From Coniochaeta sp. PMI_546 (taxonomy: Eukaryota > Ascomycota > Sordariomycetes > Coniochaetales > Coniochaetaceae): a DNA stretch of 64,000 nucleotides. Made by a program: the position numbers and the translations under genes. Location of the stretch: assembly GCA_021432605.1 (NCBI GenBank), contig MU271148.1:1309362-1373361 (forward strand). Reading direction: 5' to 3'. Of the stretch, positions 24,953 to 38,195 are shown one piece after another; position 1 is the first letter of the stretch; every line of letters starts with the position of its first letter. The notes beneath the pieces were generated by a model, which saw nothing but the letters and a program-made list of their open reading frames with translations, did not search any database and had not been told where the DNA came from.

Positions 24953-27900
24953 TTATTGCGACTTCTCGTGTTGAGTCGACACACGCTGGAGCGAGACAAC
25001 TGTGAAACAATGTTAGCCACAGCTCGGATTATGTAATGGGGGGATGATAAGCACTTACCAAAGTCTTCCAGCGAGCGCTGCTTCTGGTTGCCCTTGGGCG
25101 ACTTGCCGTGCATGAGGTTGTCGAAGCCAACGCTGTCCTGGAGGATGTAGTAGACACCGCCCATGATGCAGAAGATACCGAAGGAGAAGATCCAGATACG
25201 GACGACGGCAACAATGGAGGTCTGGCCACCAACGAACCAACCCCAGATACAGAAGAAGGTAGCGATGAGATCGACGATAAGGATGGCACCGCTGAGCTGC
25301 CACGAGGGGATGGAAGACCAGAAAGGACCGTTGGCACGAGTGATGAAGATGAGCCAGTTCTCAGTCAGAGAGATCTCAAGGAAGAGGACCTCATCCATAC
25401 GACCGAAGTTCTGGACAATACCACCGTTCTCACCGTTGGCATACATGGTAGTGACAGTAATCCAGGTGCCGACGGCGAGAACGACACCGAGGAGGACAGA
25501 CATACCCCACAGCTTGGGAAGGTTCCACTTGACGGGACTCTTGCTGTACGGAGCGTTATCGTAAGCAATCGCAAGTGTAGCGACATCAGCAAAAATGGCA
25601 ATGAAGACGACCAGTTCGATGTTGAGGGAGCGGTTGAGGATGGCAATCCAGAGACCAAGGTAGATCTCAAGATGGAGAGACAGGGCGATACGGTAGACGA
25701 CGTAGGCGTACATGCGGTGGAAAATCTGGCGGGAGGTCTTGAGGGCGTCGATGATGGCACCGAGACCAGGGGCAAGGAAGACAATATCGGCAGCAGAGCG
25801 GGCAGCGTCAGAGGCACCCTCGACAGCGATACCAGTATCAGCCTTCTTGAGCGAGGGAGCATCGTTGACACCGTCACCAGTCATGGCAACAAGGTAACCA
25901 CGCTGCTGCAGGATCTCGACGACGTTGTACTTGTGCTGGGGGAAGACCTCGGCGAAACCATCGGCAGCCTCGACGAAATCGTAGACCTCAGAGCCGGGCA
26001 TGTCACCGCCGCCGCCAAGACCGAGGCGCTCAGCGTTGTAGACGTTGGTACCGAGACCGAGCTGGCGGGAAGTCTCACGGGCAATGCCGACAGCATCACC
26101 TGTAAGCATCTTGATGGAGAGACCGAGAGACTTGGCTTCGTTGATGGTACGGGCAGTGTCGTGACGGGGAGGGTCAGAGCAGGGCATGATTCCGAGAATC
26201 TCCCACGAACCCTCACCACGCTTGCGAGCAACACCGAGAGAACGGAAACCACGGGTAGCGAACTCAGCAACCTTGTTCTTGTAGGCCTGGTCAACCTCAT
26301 CGGGAATGGGGTGGTCCTCCTCGACGGTCTTGAGAACGAACAGAGGGGCACCCTTGACGCAGGTAATACGCTCGCCCTGGGGAGACTCGACGATGGCAAC
26401 AACCTTCTTGCTGACGGGGTCGAAGGGGTGGAAGTCAATGACCTTGTACTTGGAGAGGACAGACTTGGCGCGGGGATAGTAGCGGAGAGCCTTCAGGAAA
26501 GCCTTGTCGATGGCATCAATACCCTTCTTCTTGCGGGAAGCGGCCAAGCAGGCAGTCAACATGAGATCCTCGGGGTCGACACCGGCAACGCAGTAGGGCT
26601 CAGCCAGGGAGAGCTTGTTCTTGGTGAGAGTACCAGTCTTGTCAGAGCACAGAATCTCGACACCAGCAAGCGACTCAATGGCAGACAGCTTCTGGACGAT
26701 GGCCTTCTTCTTGGCGAGGTAGGCAGCACCGACAGCCATGGTGGTGGTGACGACAGCGGGAAGACCGACGGGGACACCAATGATGGTGATGGCAAGGGTG
26801 AACTCGAGGATCTGTACGATAGGGTTGGAGCGGTAGAAAGAGCTGACCCAGACAATGAGGAGGGTGAAGACGACGAGAATCAGCAAAATGGTACCGATGC
26901 CGTTCAGGACCTCAGTGAAATGACCGGTTCCGGAAGAGGCAGCGTTGACGAGAGCGGCAGCGCGACCAACGAAGGTGTTATCACCAGTGGCGGTAACAAC
27001 GATGAAGGCCTCACCACGCTTGACAGCGGAAGAAGCATAGCACTGGTCACCCTTGTGCTTGTCGACAGCGAGGGATTCACCAGTGATGGCGGACTGATCA
27101 ACCTGGAGATAGGCATCCTCGGTGACAATGCGACCATCAGCGGGAATGATAGTACCTTCCTCAACCTGCAGGATATCGCCGGGAACGACCTCGGGGGCCT
27201 CAACCTCCTTGAGGGTACCGTCACGGAGAACAACAGCCTTGAGAGCGAGGGTCTTCTTCAGCTCGTCGACAATGGAACCGGCCTGGAACTCTTGGATGAA
27301 ACCGACGGCGGCGTTGAGCAGGAGCAGCGCGATAATGACACCGAAATCGACCCAGTCCTCGAGACCGGCAGCGAGAACAGCAGCAGCCTAAGCGGAGACA
27401 TCGAGTTAGCCAGATTGATCGCGCCTAGACGCAAGACATTGTTTTCAAGCTCATTTCCGGGCCCCATCGTGCATGTTCTCCACACGTGGGGTCGCGGTGC
27501 TCATTCTCTCGTTTCAATTTCCCTGGGTGGGGTAGCGCGAGAGCTGCAAGCAGCCATGCGGCCAAGGTGTGGATGCTGGATCGCCCGCCCAATTGAAGTG
27601 GAGCTCTTGAGCGCATGACGAGATATGCAGAATTTGTCGCTTACCTCCATGACGAACTGGATAGGACCAACGAAGTAGGAGAAGAACTTGAGGATCAAGT
27701 CTGTTTGAGGCGCACTTGTTAGCGATCATGTCAATTGATGAGCAGGTCAATTGCCTTTCTGCGACCGTCCTCTCATCAGAGCACATGGCATTGAAGCGTA
27801 ATGACACTCTGACGTAGACAACGCGTCTCCAGCCGAATCAAAACAAGGCGTAGAGATATTGCTGTGGAAGACTGGGGATGGGGCAACTCACTCTCTTTCT

Positions 27901-28386
27901 CCTCCTTCATTTGGTTGAGACCATACTTCTTCCGGCGAGCAGTGACTTCCTGCTCAGTAAGACCGACACGGGTGTCGGTCTGGAGCATGTCCTCAGGGAC
28001 AACACGACCACCTGGAGCCAATTAGCCTTGGTTCAAAGAAAGCCATCTAGAAGACCAGCGTCGAGTGCATGCATCGCTTGGAGGGAAGATCGCGTCTCAA
28101 TGCGAATGCAGGAAACGCTCGCGATCCATCCAAAACGATACAGGCACGGAGTGGTCAGGATGCAGGCCTTCTTACCTCCGGGGGTGGAGACCTCCTCCTC
28201 CTCTTCCTCCTGGTGACCATCCTGGCTCTCCAAGTCCTCAATCAGAGCATCGATATCCTCATCCTCGTCGTCGTCCAGAGCCTTAGACTTGGACTGGTAG
28301 GGCGCGGGAGCGGCCGCAGGGACCTGGGCCTTCTCATCGTAGTTGCCCGTACCCTCGTGGGTAGGGTGGGTGGCTGAATCCGCCAT
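24953..28386 (-). CDS. PMA1: Plasma-membrane H+-ATPase (P3A-type)
   Basis: Electrogenic proton pump that uses ATP to export H+ and energise nutrient uptake at the plasma membrane. Five exons, 28386-28176, 28011-27892, 27700-27645, 27387-25059 and 24999-24953, join to 920 residues. The acidic N-terminus ([16 protein letters not shown]) and [12 protein letters not shown] lead into [20 protein letters not shown] and the first spans. Catalytic motifs are TGES in the actuator domain, [11 protein letters not shown] with the phosphorylated Asp at 378, and [15 protein letters not shown] in the hinge. The terminal exon supplies the autoinhibitory tail end ([15 protein letters not shown]), which carries the Ser/Thr-containing regulatory region of the family. 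Codon bias is strong, matching high expression, and creates an 836-codon open frame on the opposite strand. Confidence 0.98.
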
Positions 28387-28708
28387 AGCTGCTTGATGCA
28401 GATGAGCTCTGCTCACACTGCTGAAAATACGCAGACAAAATCAATTTCCGGCAGATGGGGTTGTTGGTCCCAAGACTGCTGTGGCGCGCGGGTATTAAAG
28501 TAGGAACTCGACTAGAAGAGTTTTTAAGAAGAAAAAGGTGGGTGCAGCGTAGGGCGCGGTATTTGTTGTGATGACGAGGATTCCGCAGAGGTAACTAAGA
28601 GGGAGATGAAAGACGCGTTCCGCAACAAGAAAGCTTGAGGGGAGTGGAGAGGTCGAGGGAAGACACCTCACGAAACCGAAGAGTAGACTATGAAGAGCCT
28701 TCGTGGGT

Positions 28709-28741
28709 AGGGGAGAGAAAAGGGAAGGGGAAAGAGGAGAG
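28709..28741 (-). promoter_or_regulatory. Pyrimidine tract in PMA1 upstream region
   Basis: A 33-nt pure purine run on the plus strand, so CT-only on the PMA1 coding strand, about 320 nt before the PMA1 ATG. Long CT tracts near the transcription start are common in strongly expressed filamentous fungal genes. The role is inferred. Confidence 0.5.
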
Positions 28742-30737
28742 TTTTTACGCACCGAAAGACGGGTGGAAGCTGCCACTTTAAAGGTCTTTCCGAATATGAG
28801 CGACAATGAGCGAGCTTTCCGGTCCGCGAGTCGATCCAAGAGCAAGATAAAATTGGGACGAAAAGAGGCACCTAGGCCTGGAAGGGTAGGGAAAGTGCAA
28901 GGTCCACTGTGTGTGGGAATCAGAGCTTCGCAGGTTCCACAGACCAAAGACATGAGTGATGGGAGCTGGCACAGTGTGGAATGTTTGCCTGACGGTCATG
29001 CAACCTCCGGCACAATACATGGGATTACTGAGCGCAGAGCGAGTCGTCGGCCGCGAGCAGGGCAAATACCGTGGCCAGCTGTGTGCTCAGGGACTCAGTA
29101 GCCTCCAAGGCTGCCAATCCGGAAGAACCGCTGACTCGAATTGGCACTGTGCCGTCGGCTCGAATGCTACCTTTTCTCGTGAGGTAAAATACACGTAGTA
29201 AAAAATTGGCAGGTTCTTCAGCGCTCCAATGGCGAGTGGGACTTTCGTGCAGTCTCAACGGGAGCTACTTTAATCTCGCAGCATTAACAGGTACCCTGGT
29301 CTATGTCGAGCTCTCCACTCGTGTACTGTGCTCGGCAAGGTACGCCCCATCTCCAGGATCCGGAGGTACCTTGCAAACCGACCCACAGTGTGTACCGCGA
29401 TGTTGCCGCGACCATCATCACAAAGAGAGAGCTTGGGGAATGCAGAGAACGTGCGCGATTTTCTCGCCCGCAAATACGGCTCGCCGTTGCCCTCCTCGAT
29501 AATGACGAAAGAAACCCTTCTAGCGGTCAGATAGCAACCGACTTTGGCATCGCGTGTTCTCCCGAGCGTCTCAACCCGAGTACACTAATTAGTATACAAA
29601 TGTATTTACTATTTGAGCAATGTCGCATATCTGGGACGAGGCGGATGAATCGGCTGCCTTGGCTACCTGGAGAAAGTCCAATTGAACGAGCTAGTAAACG
29701 TAGTGTATACGGTGCACTGCACATATCTATATCTGTTGCTCGGGCCTTGGTCTCATCCCGGCATCTCACTTTCTCGTTGCGACTGGAAATACACTACACT
29801 ACTTATCGAGGACACACAATTGTAAACAAAGCGCAAGAGCTCTGTGCACGTCGGCGGCGGCGTCGCAAGACCACAGCCAAATCACAATCACAACAAGCTT
29901 TGGCAATTGGCCATTCCGTCATAAACGATCAACTGGGGTAGACCCTGTCCAATTGAAGGCATACAATTGGTTGAAAATGAGCGGGAATCGTGGGATCCCT
30001 GCCAGCACCAAGCCGCCAAACCACCTTATCAAGCGGACAGAGCTCTGATCCCTGTCTAGAAGCTCATGGACTGGCAGTACTACCGTGCGCCTGACGATCA
30101 GCTTACTGTGCACATCAAGAAGCTCGAAACCCTTGAAGCTCCGCTTGGAGTCCCAGTAAAAAAAAATAGAAGGAGCGATTTGTTTTGTTTTTTCGCGGCT
30201 TTCCGGAAGCAGTAGATTTTGGAGCGGCGAGATCAATCAAACGTGCATCAGTAGTGCTCTGGGTCCTCTAGTAAGAGGCCACATATAGTGCAAGCAGCTA
30301 CGGCTGCTCTGGGCAACTCTGTTTGTTTTCATCCAGCGAGGGTCCAATTGAGGGGTTATGAAGCCCTCGCAATGGTAGTCCAGAGTCAAAATGATGGTTG
30401 AGGCACTGGACGAGCGATTTGATGCTGGTCACGGAAGAAGTGCCGTTGTACTACGTCATACTGCCTACTGTCCCTTGTCATCACCAATCAGAAGCTGTCG
30501 AGGCAAGCCCGACAGAGCCGCTGGCCTATCAGAAAATTTTATTTCGAGCTGGGGGCTTTCCTTCTCAGGGCTCGCCATTCGTTCGGCCTTTTTGAATTGT
30601 GGTGGCTACCACAGATTATTACTCGTAGCAAAGTTGCCTCTCCGGCTCTGCAAACACATCCTCAACGTTCCGTGTTCCGGACCTTCGGTGTCGCCGTCGG
30701 TAGGAATGTCGGTTTTCGAGTGCCCCATTGAAACTAA

Positions 30738-30980
30738 TCACGGGCGAAGCTCGCCGTTGACAGCGACAAAGAGCCCCAGCGCCGCCGGGTTCCAATCTCT
30801 TCGCTGATGATAACGAGCGGCATCGCATTCACGCTCCGGGGCTTCTCGAGATTCCACCCTGTGCCCTGGCACGCTGCAAGCACTTAGCCATTGACGGGTG
30901 CTCCCGGATGACGATTTTCGGAAACTCCTTGCATGCTTACACGTGTAGTATACACAGTAGCTTCTCTTGCACTTTGACAT
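30738..30980 (-). CDS. Possible small Cys-rich protein
   Basis: Unrecognised. The ATG at 30980 opens 80 residues with a Cys/His-spaced N-terminus (MSKCKRSYCVYYTCKHARSF) followed by two more Cys and a basic, charged tail. The C-x-Y-x-C-x-H spacing resembles small fungal proteins of unknown function, but I cannot place it in a family. There is no signal peptide. It lies inside the long gene-free stretch, so it may be chance or a decayed remnant. Confidence 0.22.
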   Translation of the reverse strand: MSKCKRSYCVYYTCKHARSFRKSSSGSTRQWLSACSVPGHRVESREAPERECDAARYHQRRDWNPAALGLFVAVNGELRP

Positions 30981-32470
30981 CTTCCGCCTCGCCGCCGGGA
31001 TAAGCCCGACCTCACTATCGCTTCTGTAAATGTGCCGGCGGGGTAACACAACCAAGACTCTTGGGACTATACAAACAGAAAGGTATGGTTTCGAGTTAGC
31101 ACAGTTCAAGCATTCAACTCGCCTCTCTATTGCGTAGTGCGGCCAGTCCGGTCCGCCTCCGTTGCACAATCGACAGGAGACGAGAGTATGCGAATATAAA
31201 TTTCTATGCCAGATCACCGAGCCAAGGCTTGGACCTGCTGCTCGCAATCAAGAGCCTGTCTTTGACCAAGTGGCGCCTGTACCACCGCCGCACATGAATC
31301 TCTTTGCCATGACACCAATGTGAGAGGCGACATATTATTCCCGGATTCAAGTGCTTGCCTTCTGACTCTCTCGATCATGAGGCCGGAAGCAGCGAGGGCG
31401 ACGAGGCCGATACGCGGCAGAAGCTGGTCTCATAGTACGTACGATCCGCCGGGAATATACCGCTTATACACGCGTACTGCGACTCTGGACTGGCGGGACA
31501 TGCCGTGCTCGACGCTCCCGGCTTGTACCCTGGAACGGCGACCGAGGAAGAAATAATTGTGGATTCCTGTGGAGAGAGACCTCAAACTCGGCTTTGCTCC
31601 ATTAGCCCACGCTATGACGGATTCGGAAGCTTCGCTAACGCAGGGTCTCTGCCGCTTGCAGGTCCAGAGACCGTTGCTCGTCTTCGTTGTAACGACGGCA
31701 CGGGCGCGTTGCGATGCCTGTGCTATACTGTACAAGCAAAACTTGGAGTTGCGAGGCAGGACAGGCAATGTTCCCTGGCTCCGGTTTCAGCACTTTGCAG
31801 TCAGATAGACTTGCAATAGCTTCTCAGCCAGGAGGCTATTCAAAGCGCTAGTAAAGCTCCGGGCCGAAATTGGACATGTCGAAAAACGCAATGCAATCGA
31901 GCATCGGCAGCCAAGCTTTGGGGGAAAACTGGAGAAGCTACCTGTCAGGCCTGTGCATGCTGCACGGAAAATTGACAGAAGAAATGCCTCGAACGCTTGC
32001 GGTTAGAGACAACGGTAGAGTTTCGCTATTATTCATAGTGCGGGATGCCAGACCGCTACATTGCGCAGAATACTTGCCCCTGCGAGCTGGGCAGCTAGGC
32101 AAGAGACGGGCAAAACCACGGCGGTCGAGACTAGCAGGCAGATCCAAATAACCTCACATGTGGACCACGCGGGACCCTGCTGCGAGTTGCTGCAAGGTTC
32201 GAGCTGCCGATGAGCGACCGTTGTTATGGAGCGTGCTCATTTTCCCATCTTGATGCATTGCGACCGAGAGTTCCGGAGCCTCATATCCGTCAAGTGAGTC
32301 CTTAGTCCTTACAGGGAGATAGAGAGGCCAGCGGGACTTCAGGGACTTGTCGGTATTACTCGGGGCGAAACTGCGGCGTTCCCTACCCTTCATAGCTTTT
32401 GTTTACGCAGTAAGTGTTGTTGGTGCGACGGCTCCTGACTCGTCTTAATGGTGTTGTTATCTCAATCTCC

Positions 32471-32494
32471 AAGGGCAAGGGCAAGGGCAAGGCC
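32471..32494. repeat. Short tandem AAGGGC repeat
   Basis: Four consecutive hexamers (three exact AAGGGC and one AAGGCC) in otherwise unique intergenic DNA. Confidence 0.8.
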
Positions 32495-35400
32495 AGCTTG
32501 ACGATTGAGGGGAAAGCGCCGACAAACAGTATGTACAAGACACCAATTATGCCTTCGCACGGTCTGTGATAGGATGCTTGAAACAGCCACTCGAAACCTG
32601 AAACAAACGAGGTCTGTTCTCCGATAACCACAACGACAGCCCTTCACCGGGGAAACACTTTATGGACGCAGTACACAATACACTATATCGAATCCGCCAC
32701 ATCCCGTCTGCACACCCCTCATTGCCGTCACTGTAACATGGTCTTGTTGTGACTGTTTATCCTTGACATGGGATGGCCTAAAAGCATTTAGTTGCCCGTA
32801 ATAGCACTCGTGATAAGACTGGGTAGGCAGGCAGGGCAGGTGTGCGACCTCCCAAAAACGGCCGAGCGAGAGAAGTTCGCGTTGGCTGATCCATATACCG
32901 TTGTCCGAGAGACTCTGTCTTCTCTATGAGAACTCGAGGCTCCGGTCCGGTCCTCGCCGTACCGACGCAAAGGAACGCATTGTCAGCCTTGCATGAGCAA
33001 AAGCGTCCCGTACCGCATGATCATCGAAACAATCTGCGAATCAATGCATGATGGTTGATTGGACATGGAGAATAGCAGCATGAACAGGATTTGTTCTTTT
33101 TCGTTCCTGGTGGTTCGGTCGTGGTGCTTACACATCTTGTCGCCCCAAATATCTAGTGTCAGTGAGCATAGAAATATGGAAACACATCGATCCGGCCGAC
33201 GGCTGCCAAGCTCAGAACTCGGTCAGAGGGCTATCTTGTGTCCGAGACATGTCAGATTATCAGTTGTAGCTCAGCGTACGCTGTGCGCCCAAAGTCGATG
33301 CCCATGGAAAGGGATCGCGGTCGGTTGTGTAGCTATATCGTGTCTACGTACATGATCGTCCGGGAACTGAACTATTCTTGGCTGTGTGATGGTACTATGT
33401 GTCCAGCTCGAGATCTCCGTCTCACAGGTCCTCTTTCCCGTGAACAATTTGATCATGATATGATATGGAATCCAGTCACGCCTCTGTATTCGGCCTCGTA
33501 TAGAAGAAGCACAGAGAGCCGAGAGTACGTACTCTGTATGGGGTCCATGGTGAAAACCCTGTTGTTAGACGGCCAAGCTGGTATCACGACCATATGCGAC
33601 GGTAAAACATGTCTACCGTCTACTCGTCAGGTCGGGAATATGTCAGGAAAGTCTGCACGATAATGTCACCTGCCGCAGAAAACGATGGGCACCAGACGTT
33701 GCATTGATGCTAGCGACCTTTCTTATGTCCTCGATCCACGCCACCTCACTCACTGCCCGAGTGTGCTATGTCACCCGTCCGCGATCCCTCCGGCAGGATC
33801 GCACTCCTAACCATAACCCTGACGAAAGTGAACAAGAAGAACGAGTAGCCCGCATACGTGGCTCATGTGCCTAACGATAGAACAACGTTATCTGCCCATT
33901 CCGCGACCATGAGTACGTTCCCGCGTGGGATACCAATCATTGGAGACGTAGAGTGTGCGGGAATAGAGGCTCGTGCAAAGCTCACCATGCAAGGGACAAG
34001 ACACCAATGTTAGGCGGCGAGTGCCAAATGCAAAGTAGAGGCTACAGACGCTGTGTAGCTGTGTCTGTCCCCTACCGCGTCCTAATCTCGGCGTTCATTG
34101 TCTTGGCTGTGTAAGGGTAGTCAACCATTGCACGGCGATGGGATGACAGAGAAACACCGTGATAAGCGGCTCCCTCGATCGGACATACCGAAGCTGACCT
34201 CCATCAGCCTCGCTGATAACTGCTCGTGCTATAGGTTTGCTTTTATGCCAAGGGAGAGCATAACTGCTATCCACCCAAACAGACCAAAAGGTTGAGAATC
34301 AGTATAACTGCCCGGGTTGCCCTCCGTAGCACGAAGTACGAGGTGCATGCTCAAAGGTGTCGAAGGACAATAGGCTTCGAGACTTGCGGACTTGAGGGTA
34401 GCTGCTCGTATTTCATCGGACTACCATGGTCTTGTTCGAATATCCTCACCGTTCGTCATTTGCATTCCGTATCTTCTGTAACAGTCGTTCTCGATTCTTG
34501 ATAGCCCTCCTATTTTATATTCCACGTGGATAGTATGTATAGACGCTGAGACACTACCAGCCATGCCTATATCATCTCTCACCACTACACTCGCATGGGC
34601 TTTGACTTCCATAATGCAGCTACGTCAGTGAATGCCTCTAGCTTCGGAGAGCAGAGCCTCCGCGTGTCGAGAGATCAACAATACGTGATTCAAGCGCAAT
34701 CTTCGCACTTAGGAGACGGATGTTACCAGGGTCGTAGCCATGTTACGATCACGTCGCCCTGGTTCTCGACTGTCCTTGCTGGTATTGAGACCACTAGGGA
34801 CGTCTTAGTTATTTCATGTCACTGAAGTTATCTAATACCACTCGATAACAACAACGACAAGTCTGTAGCGAGGGCGTGGGCATCGTCACATAAGAGTCAG
34901 CATGATGTTGCAGATGCTGAAAACAACATGGAACTATAGGGTAGGTGCCTTTGGGTCAGGGCTCGTTCGCCGGCTAGGTACTACAAGGAAGACATGCCAT
35001 TAGGCATCTGAGGGGTCGATAATAGACGAGACGTGAGAACTTTTACCTTGACCAGTGAGCCTATACCGTCCGTGGCACGAGAACTATTCGAATGATTGCA
35101 CCAACTTCCGCCCTGACCTGACATTCCCACGTTTGAACAGCACCTCTGACATCACGAGAATAGCCTGGAAGTACAGTAAGATGAAGCATAGGGAAATAGC
35201 CGTCTCTCTATCAGTATAACTAGTTTGTTCATACTGTGGCATAGCAAAAATAGCAAATATGAAAGGAGCAGCGCTTCTGGAACCAGGTATGGAAGGCATA
35301 TCTCTGGCATCACCACCATGTTTCTCGTCAGTCGAGGACGCGATGTGTAGATTGCCGACATCGATAGGGTCTAGGAGACGTACCACATCATATACATATG

Positions 35401-35860
35401 AACGCAACAAAGCCCTGACCTTCTCAAGCCCGCCTGTGACGGCCACCTGAGTTGCCAGCAGGGACTCAAGCAACATGGGGGGATCAATAATTCATGTGTA
35501 GCAGATCTTGTCAGTACCCAACCAAGTCCCTGATGTGGCAGGCCCACATACCACACGATGAAAACATCATGACCGTGACCCATCAACACCAGAACCGGAT
35601 GGGGTACACAAGATGGCGATCAGGCCAGCCTTACTACGAGGACACGACTCTCTATGCCACTATCAGTGAACCCATACACACACAAACACAACACGCACGG
35701 CGCAGGTTCCGTCCCAAAACTTGAAGGTTCCTTGATTTCTCTCTATAACAAACCCGATGATAATCTCTCCCTCCTGTACCAATTTACGCAAAATACACAC
35801 ATGACTCGGTCACAAACAAGAGAAAACCCGCGAGATATATCCGTTCTACCCGAACGCCGT

Positions 35861-36994
35861 CTAATGCTTAGCCGTGACCGTCTCGCCGGTCAATTTCTCG
35901 ACATACGTCTTGGCCCTAGAGTCAAGACAAGTCAGTCATCTTGTCCTCCTGATGATGGACGTGGAAAGCGAGAGAGGAGGCGGGGGAACGGGAAACTTAC
36001 ATATCACCCATGGCAACCATGCAAACAGTCTGCCACACACCCAGCCCGATACGCGGCGTCACACCGCGATACAGACCCTTGATACCGTTGGTCTGGTAGA
36101 TGTACTTGAACGTGTTGCCAACGGTCATCTTCTTGGGCCGGTTCGGGTCCTCCTTCTTGCTCTGCATCTCGACGCGGATGACCTCGATCGGCTGGTTCCA
36201 AGCAGACAGTCCACCACCGATGGCCGAGGCGGCAATCTTCTCGACGGCACTCAGCTTGTCCCCCTCGCCCTTGCCGGTCATCTTGCGGATCCCCTGCTCC
36301 GCCAGCCTGGACAGGCCGAAGCGCGAGCCCCAGTTGGTCATCTGCCGGATGGCGACGGCGTTGACGCCCTTGTTGATGCCCCGGATGCCCTCGCGGCGGT
36401 AGATGTCCATGAAGGTGGCCCAGGTGCCGGGGGGCTTGACGCCCGAGGCGGCGACCTTGTGCTTGGTGATCTCGACCGTCTTCATGCAGGTGCAGAAGCC
36501 CATGGTCGCGTAGGCTTGAGCCACACCACCGGCGACGCCGCCGCTGATACCGGCCACGAAGTCCGAGGCGCCGAAGGTGCGGGCGTGGTACTCGGCCTCC
36601 GAGGCGACGAAGAGGAGCACTGCGCCCTTGGTCGAGGCTTCGATCCAGGCCCAGGGGATGAGGCCTTGGTAGACTGCGGAGTGACGTTGTGTGTCAGATT
36701 ATTGTCGCTCATAGGGAGCTAGGCAGGGGGGAAAAAATACTCACATCCGAAGATGCCACCCCGGCCCCAGATGCGCTTCAGAGCAGTTGCGAAGCCATCG
36801 CCGCGGTTGGCAGCCATGGTGGTCTTGGTGACCTCAAGCGGCTGGCCGAGGGTGGTGACCTCGAACATGTTCAGGCCGGCTCCTAGCAGCAGGTTGGAGA
36901 ACTTGACAGGCTTCTTCTCCAGCTTGTTGGTCTTGGACGGCACGGCAGGCGCGGGCGCGGCCGGCAGGGGAGGGGGAGCAGTGATGGCGGACAT
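35861..36994 (-). CDS. YHM2: Mitochondrial citrate/oxoglutarate carrier YHM2
   Basis: Inner-membrane carrier of the SLC25 family. By similarity to yeast Yhm2 it exchanges mitochondrial citrate for cytosolic 2-oxoglutarate, supplying cytosolic citrate and supporting NADPH shuttling. Three exons, 36994-36745, 36673-36001 and 35915-35861, join to 325 residues. The orthologue-specific opening [20 protein letters not shown] is present. Carrier signatures are clear in repeats one ([11 protein letters not shown]) and three ([13 protein letters not shown]), while repeat two has the divergent [11 protein letters not shown]. The last exon restores [20 protein letters not shown]. The N-terminus is Pro/Ala-rich. 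It lies 1.2 kb downstream of citrate synthase on the same strand. Confidence 0.95.
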
Positions 36995-38195
36995 GGTAAT
37001 CAGTCTGGCAGGTTCACCGGTGTGGTGATTCAGGGGCCCTGACCAAGGGAAGAGGGTGCTTCTTCGCGGTAGAGATTAAGGGAGAGCGATTTAGTCTGGG
37101 GGCTTGCAGTTGCTGTTGCGAGCTGCAGGTACCGTAGAGGACGAATTAGGGAGACAACGGTCAAGTTTCCGCAAGTTGGATTGCTCGAAGTGAATGCCCG
37201 TCAATCGGAGAGGTTTCGAATGTTCAGACGAGGAGTAGGCAACGGACGCTGGTGGATACTCTTTCGGATCTGTCCGTCGAGACACGAACGCAGGGTTCAA
37301 ATCAGCATGTGTTACCGAAGCCGCAGCCACTTTTTGGTACGCCGTCGGGGCTCGAGACTCAGGTAGCCTCGCAAAGTCGTAGCGGAGCTCGCCCAGATGG
37401 CCGAAATTAGTGGGAAACAGGATGCTTACCCGAGGATGTCAATCGGTTATTAAAAAACCTGAGTGATCGCGACAGTTTGTGGATTGATTGATCTGGAGAT
37501 GGATGATTGACTTGGATATCGGAGAGTCGATGATGATTCAACTGAAATCGAGTTTATTGGCGTCCCGTCCTTGATATGTGCTGTACGACAGTGCCGCTTT
37601 AAGGGTCCCCCTTGACCAGAGAGTTCCTCCAACAAGCGAGCTCAGTTCAGTCGGACTCGGTCCAAGCCTCCAACAAGGGTCAGCTCAACAGGAGCCAATC
37701 CCGTGTGGGTCTCGTCCTCAACGCAAATCTTGGGGGGGTGCCCGGCCACTCCCCGGGCGGATTTTTGGGGTAAAAGTGTCGCGACAGCCTGGGGATTCAG
37801 CCAATGTGGATGTCGGGCCAAGTTTGGCTCGCACAACCAACGTATTCATGTTGTGTCGTGTACCTTCTGGCACATTTTTAATTCACTCAAGACAGTGTAG
37901 ACACCAGACAAAGTCAATGCAGTGCGATCAACAGAAAGAAAAAAAAACAATAACAAGCTAGATCTCTCCCCTGTTTCCGTTATACACAGAAAGCTGTATT
38001 GTACAAAGCGCAAGTGGATTGGTATCGCCCCCTTCGTAGTAGTGTACACATCCACCCCCGTTTTGTTACAACTCCCCAAGTTCATATCCCATCCTTCTAT
38101 ACTGTTTGAAAGGGAAATCGATAGTGCGATACCAGGGACGGCCGGTCTTTGTCATTCTGTGTCGTTCAGTCGCGAGCTGGGTAGGCTGGACAGCT
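36995..38195. other. Intergenic between citrate synthase and YHM2
   Basis: 1.2 kb holding the citrate synthase 3' flank and the YHM2 promoter. No further gene is supported; open frames are short and uninformative. Confidence 0.5.

Larger units (their letters stand above)
28387..35860. other. 7.5 kb stretch without a convincing gene
   Basis: The longest gene-free part of the window, between the PMA1 start and the 3' end of YHM2. The first kilobase must hold the PMA1 promoter and leader. The rest has overlapping frames of at most 212 residues, with no domain, signal peptide or in-frame splice chain I could build. Base composition is near balanced, so it does not look like the AT-rich decayed repeats further right. 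A small tandem AAGGGC repeat and one Cys-rich ORF are listed separately. No tRNA, 5S or U-snRNA core was recognised. Confidence 0.4.

Noticed and set aside
25108-27618. An 836-codon open frame on the plus strand
   Set aside because: It is the exact antisense of PMA1. Strong codon bias in a highly expressed gene removes stops from the opposite strand; its Asp/Glu/Gly/Leu-rich translation has no domain.
29303-29941. A 212-codon plus-strand frame in the gene desert
   Set aside because: No domain, no signal peptide, overlapping open frames in other phases, and composition unlike neighbouring genes.
34420-34460. A GTTCGAATA motif resembling a tRNA B box
   Set aside because: No matching A box or cloverleaf could be folded around it.
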